This document shows, piece after piece, positions 61,471 to 64,000 of a DNA stretch of 64,000 nt (its first letter is position 1; each line of letters opens with the position of its first letter). Made by a program: the position numbers and the translations under genes. This DNA comes from CAYXAA01 sp964462985. GTDB taxonomy: Bacteria > Pseudomonadota > Alphaproteobacteria > Rhizobiales > Stappiaceae. The stretch lies in NCBI GenBank assembly GCA_964462985.1, contig CAYXAA010000016.1, forward strand, positions 1 to 64,000. Direction: 5' to 3'. The notes under the pieces were generated by a model. The model searched no databases and had not been told where the DNA came from. It saw nothing but the letters and a program-made list of their open reading frames with translations.

Positions 61471-62037
61471 ATGGCTTTGAAGCGTAAGGAAACATCCGCC
61501 ACAATCACCAACCACCGGCGCGAGCAAGTGGTCATGGCTTTGCCGCTGTCCATCGTGCGGGCCCGCGAAAGGGTCATGGGCAGCTTTCGCTCAGTGCTGA
61601 CGAAATACGGCCTGACCGAGCCGCAATGGCGGGTGATCTGGACCGTCCAGTCGCTGGGTGAAGTCGAGATGTCCGAACTGTCGCGCGTGACGGCGCTGTT
61701 GTTCCCTTCGCTGTCGCGCATTGTGAGCGATCTGGACAAGCGTGGTTATGTCGCCCGGCGTTCGGACCCGGGCGATATGCGACGCATTCTGGTCTCGCTC
61801 AGCGAAAGAGGTATGGCGCTTCACGACTGGGTGACGCCCGAATGCCGCGCCGTCTACCGTTCGATCCGCGACGCAATGGGCAGCGAGAAACTGATCCAGT
61901 TGCAGAACCTGCTTGTCGAACTCGACGAGAAGCTGTCCGGAGTGAAGCTCGACGTTTCGCCCCGCAGCGCGCTGCCGGCCGAGTTGAAGCCCGCCACGCC
62001 TGCTAGGTCGCGCGGGCGGCCGAAAAAAAGCGATTGA
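61471..62037 (+). CDS. MarR-family transcriptional regulator
   Basis: A 188-aa winged-helix regulator. 'RVMGSFRSVLTKYGLTEPQWRVIWTV' is the opening helix pair, 'EMSELSRVTALLFPSLSRIVSDLDKRGYVARR' the recognition helix and 'DPGDMRRILVSLSERGMALHDWV' the wing, as in HpaR-type regulators. The C-terminus is basic ('RSRGRPKKSD'). It is embedded in the acyl-CoA module and probably binds the palindrome at 62363-62380; the effector is likely an aromatic acid or its CoA ester. Confidence 0.93.
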   Translation: MALKRKETSATITNHRREQVVMALPLSIVRARERVMGSFRSVLTKYGLTEPQWRVIWTVQSLGEVEMSELSRVTALLFPSLSRIVSDLDKRGYVARRSDPGDMRRILVSLSERGMALHDWVTPECRAVYRSIRDAMGSEKLIQLQNLLVELDEKLSGVKLDVSPRSALPAELKPATPARSRGRPKKSD

Positions 62038-62362
62038 ATCGCGGCCTTTCCACACGGCCGCAGATGCTCTGACCTGCCCCCCCGTTCGCGACGATGGCGC
62101 TAATTGGCAGCGTAGAAGCTGAAGCACGCTCTCAATCGCCTGGATCGCGCATAAAGCCAGCAATGGCGAGACGTCTGTCTTCCTCACCAAACCGGCTCGC
62201 CATCCCGACTGATGTTGCGCCGAAGACCGAGGCCTGAGGGAAACTCCATACGGACATGCGCCGGCCTCCGCGAACGTCAGTCGGCGGCCGAACTCCTGCG
62301 CTGACCACACATCTCCTGCCCCGCTCGCCGGGAACCCGGCCACCTCCACGCCAACAGCCCTT
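62038..62362. other. Intergenic spacer without a gene
   Basis: A 325-nt spacer after the MarR gene. A GC-rich inverted repeat GCGGCC/GGCCGC lies just after the stop without a T-tract, so a terminator is unproven. The remainder holds no supported ORF and leads into the operator at 62363. Confidence 0.45.
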
Positions 62363-62380
62363 TATTTAACGAATTAAATA
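62363..62380. promoter_or_regulatory. Perfect 18-bp palindrome, candidate MarR operator
   Basis: TATTTAA-CGAA-TTAAATA: 7-bp arms are exact inverted repeats, in a GC-rich background. It lies 50 nt before the acyl-CoA ligase ATG and follows the MarR gene. Size and AT-rich arms are typical of MarR dimers. A related site precedes 59031. Confidence 0.6.
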
Positions 62381-62429
62381 TTGCATCTTATGCCAACTCG
62401 TCGGCTTTTCCGGTCGGAGGGAGACGGAC

Positions 62430-63980
62430 ATGACCGCATATCTCACCCAGCCGCTGAAACGGGCGGCACAGACCAATCCGAAAGGCACTGCAACCATCGA
62501 CGGTACTCGCCAGCGCAGCTGGACCGAGGTTCTTGACCGGGTGGCACGGATGGCCGGAACTCTGAAGGCGCTAGGCGTCGGCGAGGGCGACCGCGTGGCC
62601 GTGCTGGCCTCCGGCAGCGATCGGTATTTCGAGCTGCATTTTGCGATCCCGTGGGCCGGGGCCGCGATCGTACCGCTCAACACCCGGCTCGCACCGGGCG
62701 AAATCGCTCACATCTTGAAGGACTCGGGAGCCGTCGCGCTCTTTGTCGACGACAGCCAGCAGTCGACGGCGGCGGCGCTTGCGGAGGTCACTGCAGGCAT
62801 GAAGGCCGTGATCTGGCTTTCCGAATGCGGTGACGGGCCGAATTACGAGACCCTGCTCGCCGGAGCCGAACCGGTGGAGGATTGCCTGCGGGGCGGCGGC
62901 GAGATGGCCGGAATCTTCTATACCGGCGGCAGCTCGGGCGTACCTAAGGGCGTGGTGCTGACGCACGACAACCTTTCGACCACCGCGATGAACGCATACG
63001 CGCTGGTGGGTTATGGACCAGATAGCGTCTATCTCCACGCCGCTCCGATGTTTCACCTGACTGACGGGATGTCGACCTATTCGCTGACCATGGCCACCGG
63101 CACGCATGTCTTCATGCCATCCTTTAAGGCCCGCGACTGCCTTCACCTGATCCAAACGCATAAAGTCACGAACATTTGCCTCGTGCCGACAATGATCGAG
63201 ATGCTGGTGAACGTTGCTGAGACGGAAAGCTTCGATGCCTCCTCGCTGCGCCAGATCCAGTTCGGTGCAGCGCCGATGCCGGATTCGACACTGGCCCGCG
63301 CCATCGCGCTTTGGCCTGATCTGAAGTTCCTGCACGGCTGGGGCATGACGGAACTTTCACCGCTTGGCACGCTGCTGCCCACGGACTGGCGGGACCCACG
63401 CACGGCGGGCGAGCGGATGAAGTCCTGCGGCAAGCCGGTCCTGAACGAAGAGATCATCATCGCCGACCCGCAGGGCAACGAAGTGCCGCGAGGCGAGGTG
63501 GGTGAAATCCTTGTGCGCGGACCTATGGTGATGAAGGAATATTGGAACATGCCGGAGGCCACTGCCGAAGCGCTGCGCGGCGGCTGGATGCACACGGGCG
63601 ATGCCGCCTTCATGGACGAGGACGGCTTCATCTTCATCGTCGACCGCATCAAGGACATGATCATTACTGGTGGCGAGAACGTCTTTTCGCTCGAGGTGGA
63701 AAACGCGCTCGGCGCCCATCCCGGCGTGGCTCAGGTGGCGGTGATCGGGGTGCCCGATAGCCATTGGGGCGAACGCGTCCATGCGGTGATCGTGCCGAAG
63801 GGCGAGCCGCCCGACGAGGCCGAGCTGGTGGCCTTCTGCCGCGAACGTATCGCCGCTTACAAAAGTCCACGCTCGATCGAATTCCGCGAGATCTTGCCGG
63901 TGACCGGGGCGGGAAAGATCTCGAAGAAGACGCTGCGCGACGAGTTCACCGAAAGGGCCAAGGCAGATACCGACGCCTGA
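62430..63980 (+). CDS. AMP-dependent acyl-CoA synthetase/ligase
   Basis: A 516-aa adenylate-forming enzyme that activates a carboxylic acid to its CoA ester. Motifs: P-loop 'YTGGSSGVPKGVVLTH' (about 166), 'GWGMTELSPLGT' (A5), 'GWMHTGDAAFMDEDGFIFIVDRIKDMIITGGENV' split over A7-A8, and catalytic Lys in 'GKISKKTLRDE'. The ATG at 62430 follows GGAGGGAG. It is placed to feed the hydratase upstream. Chain-length or aromatic preference is unknown; the class includes medium-chain and aromatic acid ligases. Confidence 0.93.
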   Translation: MTAYLTQPLKRAAQTNPKGTATIDGTRQRSWTEVLDRVARMAGTLKALGVGEGDRVAVLASGSDRYFELHFAIPWAGAAIVPLNTRLAPGEIAHILKDSGAVALFVDDSQQSTAAALAEVTAGMKAVIWLSECGDGPNYETLLAGAEPVEDCLRGGGEMAGIFYTGGSSGVPKGVVLTHDNLSTTAMNAYALVGYGPDSVYLHAAPMFHLTDGMSTYSLTMATGTHVFMPSFKARDCLHLIQTHKVTNICLVPTMIEMLVNVAETESFDASSLRQIQFGAAPMPDSTLARAIALWPDLKFLHGWGMTELSPLGTLLPTDWRDPRTAGERMKSCGKPVLNEEIIIADPQGNEVPRGEVGEILVRGPMVMKEYWNMPEATAEALRGGWMHTGDAAFMDEDGFIFIVDRIKDMIITGGENVFSLEVENALGAHPGVAQVAVIGVPDSHWGERVHAVIVPKGEPPDEAELVAFCRERIAAYKSPRSIEFREILPVTGAGKISKKTLRDEFTERAKADTDA

Positions 63981-64000
63981 TCGCCTGCGCCATCAACGAA

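Noticed and set aside
1..64000. tRNA or rRNA genes, CRISPR arrays, integrase or attachment sites
   Set aside because: No cloverleaf-like, rRNA-like or regularly spaced repeat sequence was seen when reading the window, though a dedicated scan was not possible.

Overview
The window is high-GC DNA with densely packed, often translationally coupled operons (ATGA, GTGA and TAATG overlaps). Gene content points to an alphaproteobacterium of the Hyphomicrobiales: rhizobial ExoF/ExoP/ExoQ/ExoT/ExoY-type polysaccharide machinery, Rrf2 regulators, SorC-regulated polyol catabolism and EmrAB efflux. No rRNA, tRNA, CRISPR array, intact insertion sequence or integrase was seen. The taxonomic placement is inference from gene content.

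Layout. (1) About 1-8.7 kb is a sulfur-acquisition region: a sulfate ABC transporter operon on the minus strand (sbp-cysT-cysW-cysA, cysA cut by the window edge), two four-cysteine Rrf2 regulators, a compact SsuD-like flavin monooxygenase preceded by small unknown genes, and an FAD/NAD(P)-binding protein. A roughly 30-bp motif is shared between the sbp promoter and the Rrf2/4200 intergenic region. (2) 9.1-10.7 kb is a divergent SnoaL-like/LysR pair. (3) 11-41 kb is a large exopolysaccharide cluster. It holds a six-gene amino-sugar operon (two aminotransferases, a WlbA-like oxidoreductase, a WlbB-like acetyltransferase, an epimerase and an unfamiliar Rossmann-like protein). It also holds two response regulators, one with a degenerate receiver in AT-rich DNA. 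An export/glycosyltransferase operon (ExoF-like, three glycosyltransferases, Wzc/ExoP-like kinase, gmd) faces a Wzy polymerase coupled to a secreted beta-helix protein. A PhyH-type dioxygenase follows, then a forward operon (WecG, ExoY-like, UXS, two glycosyltransferases, Wzx, fcl). Predicted sugars include GDP-L-fucose, UDP-xylose and an acetamido-uronic acid.

(4) 41.4-44.4 kb is an EmrAB-type efflux pair whose leader contains a 23-codon ORF. (5) 44.6-54.4 kb is a sugar or polyol catabolic operon: ABC importer, SorC regulator, aldo-keto reductase, GlpD-like dehydrogenase, LsrF-like aldolase and LyxK/EryA-like kinase. (6) 54.4-58 kb is a scarred region with two gene fragments lying tail to tail, an SDR and an aldehyde dehydrogenase. 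The DNA upstream of the aldehyde dehydrogenase is a degenerate copy of the emrA leader and first codons. (7) 59-64 kb is an acyl-CoA catabolic module (SnoaL-like protein, enoyl-CoA hydratase/dehydrogenase fusion with a damaged dehydrogenase half, MarR regulator, acyl-CoA ligase) with a matching palindromic operator candidate.

The least explained signals are the duplicated emr leader with its 23-codon ORF, the recombination scar upstream of the aldehyde dehydrogenase, the pseudo-receiver regulator and the Rossmann-like protein of the amino-sugar operon.
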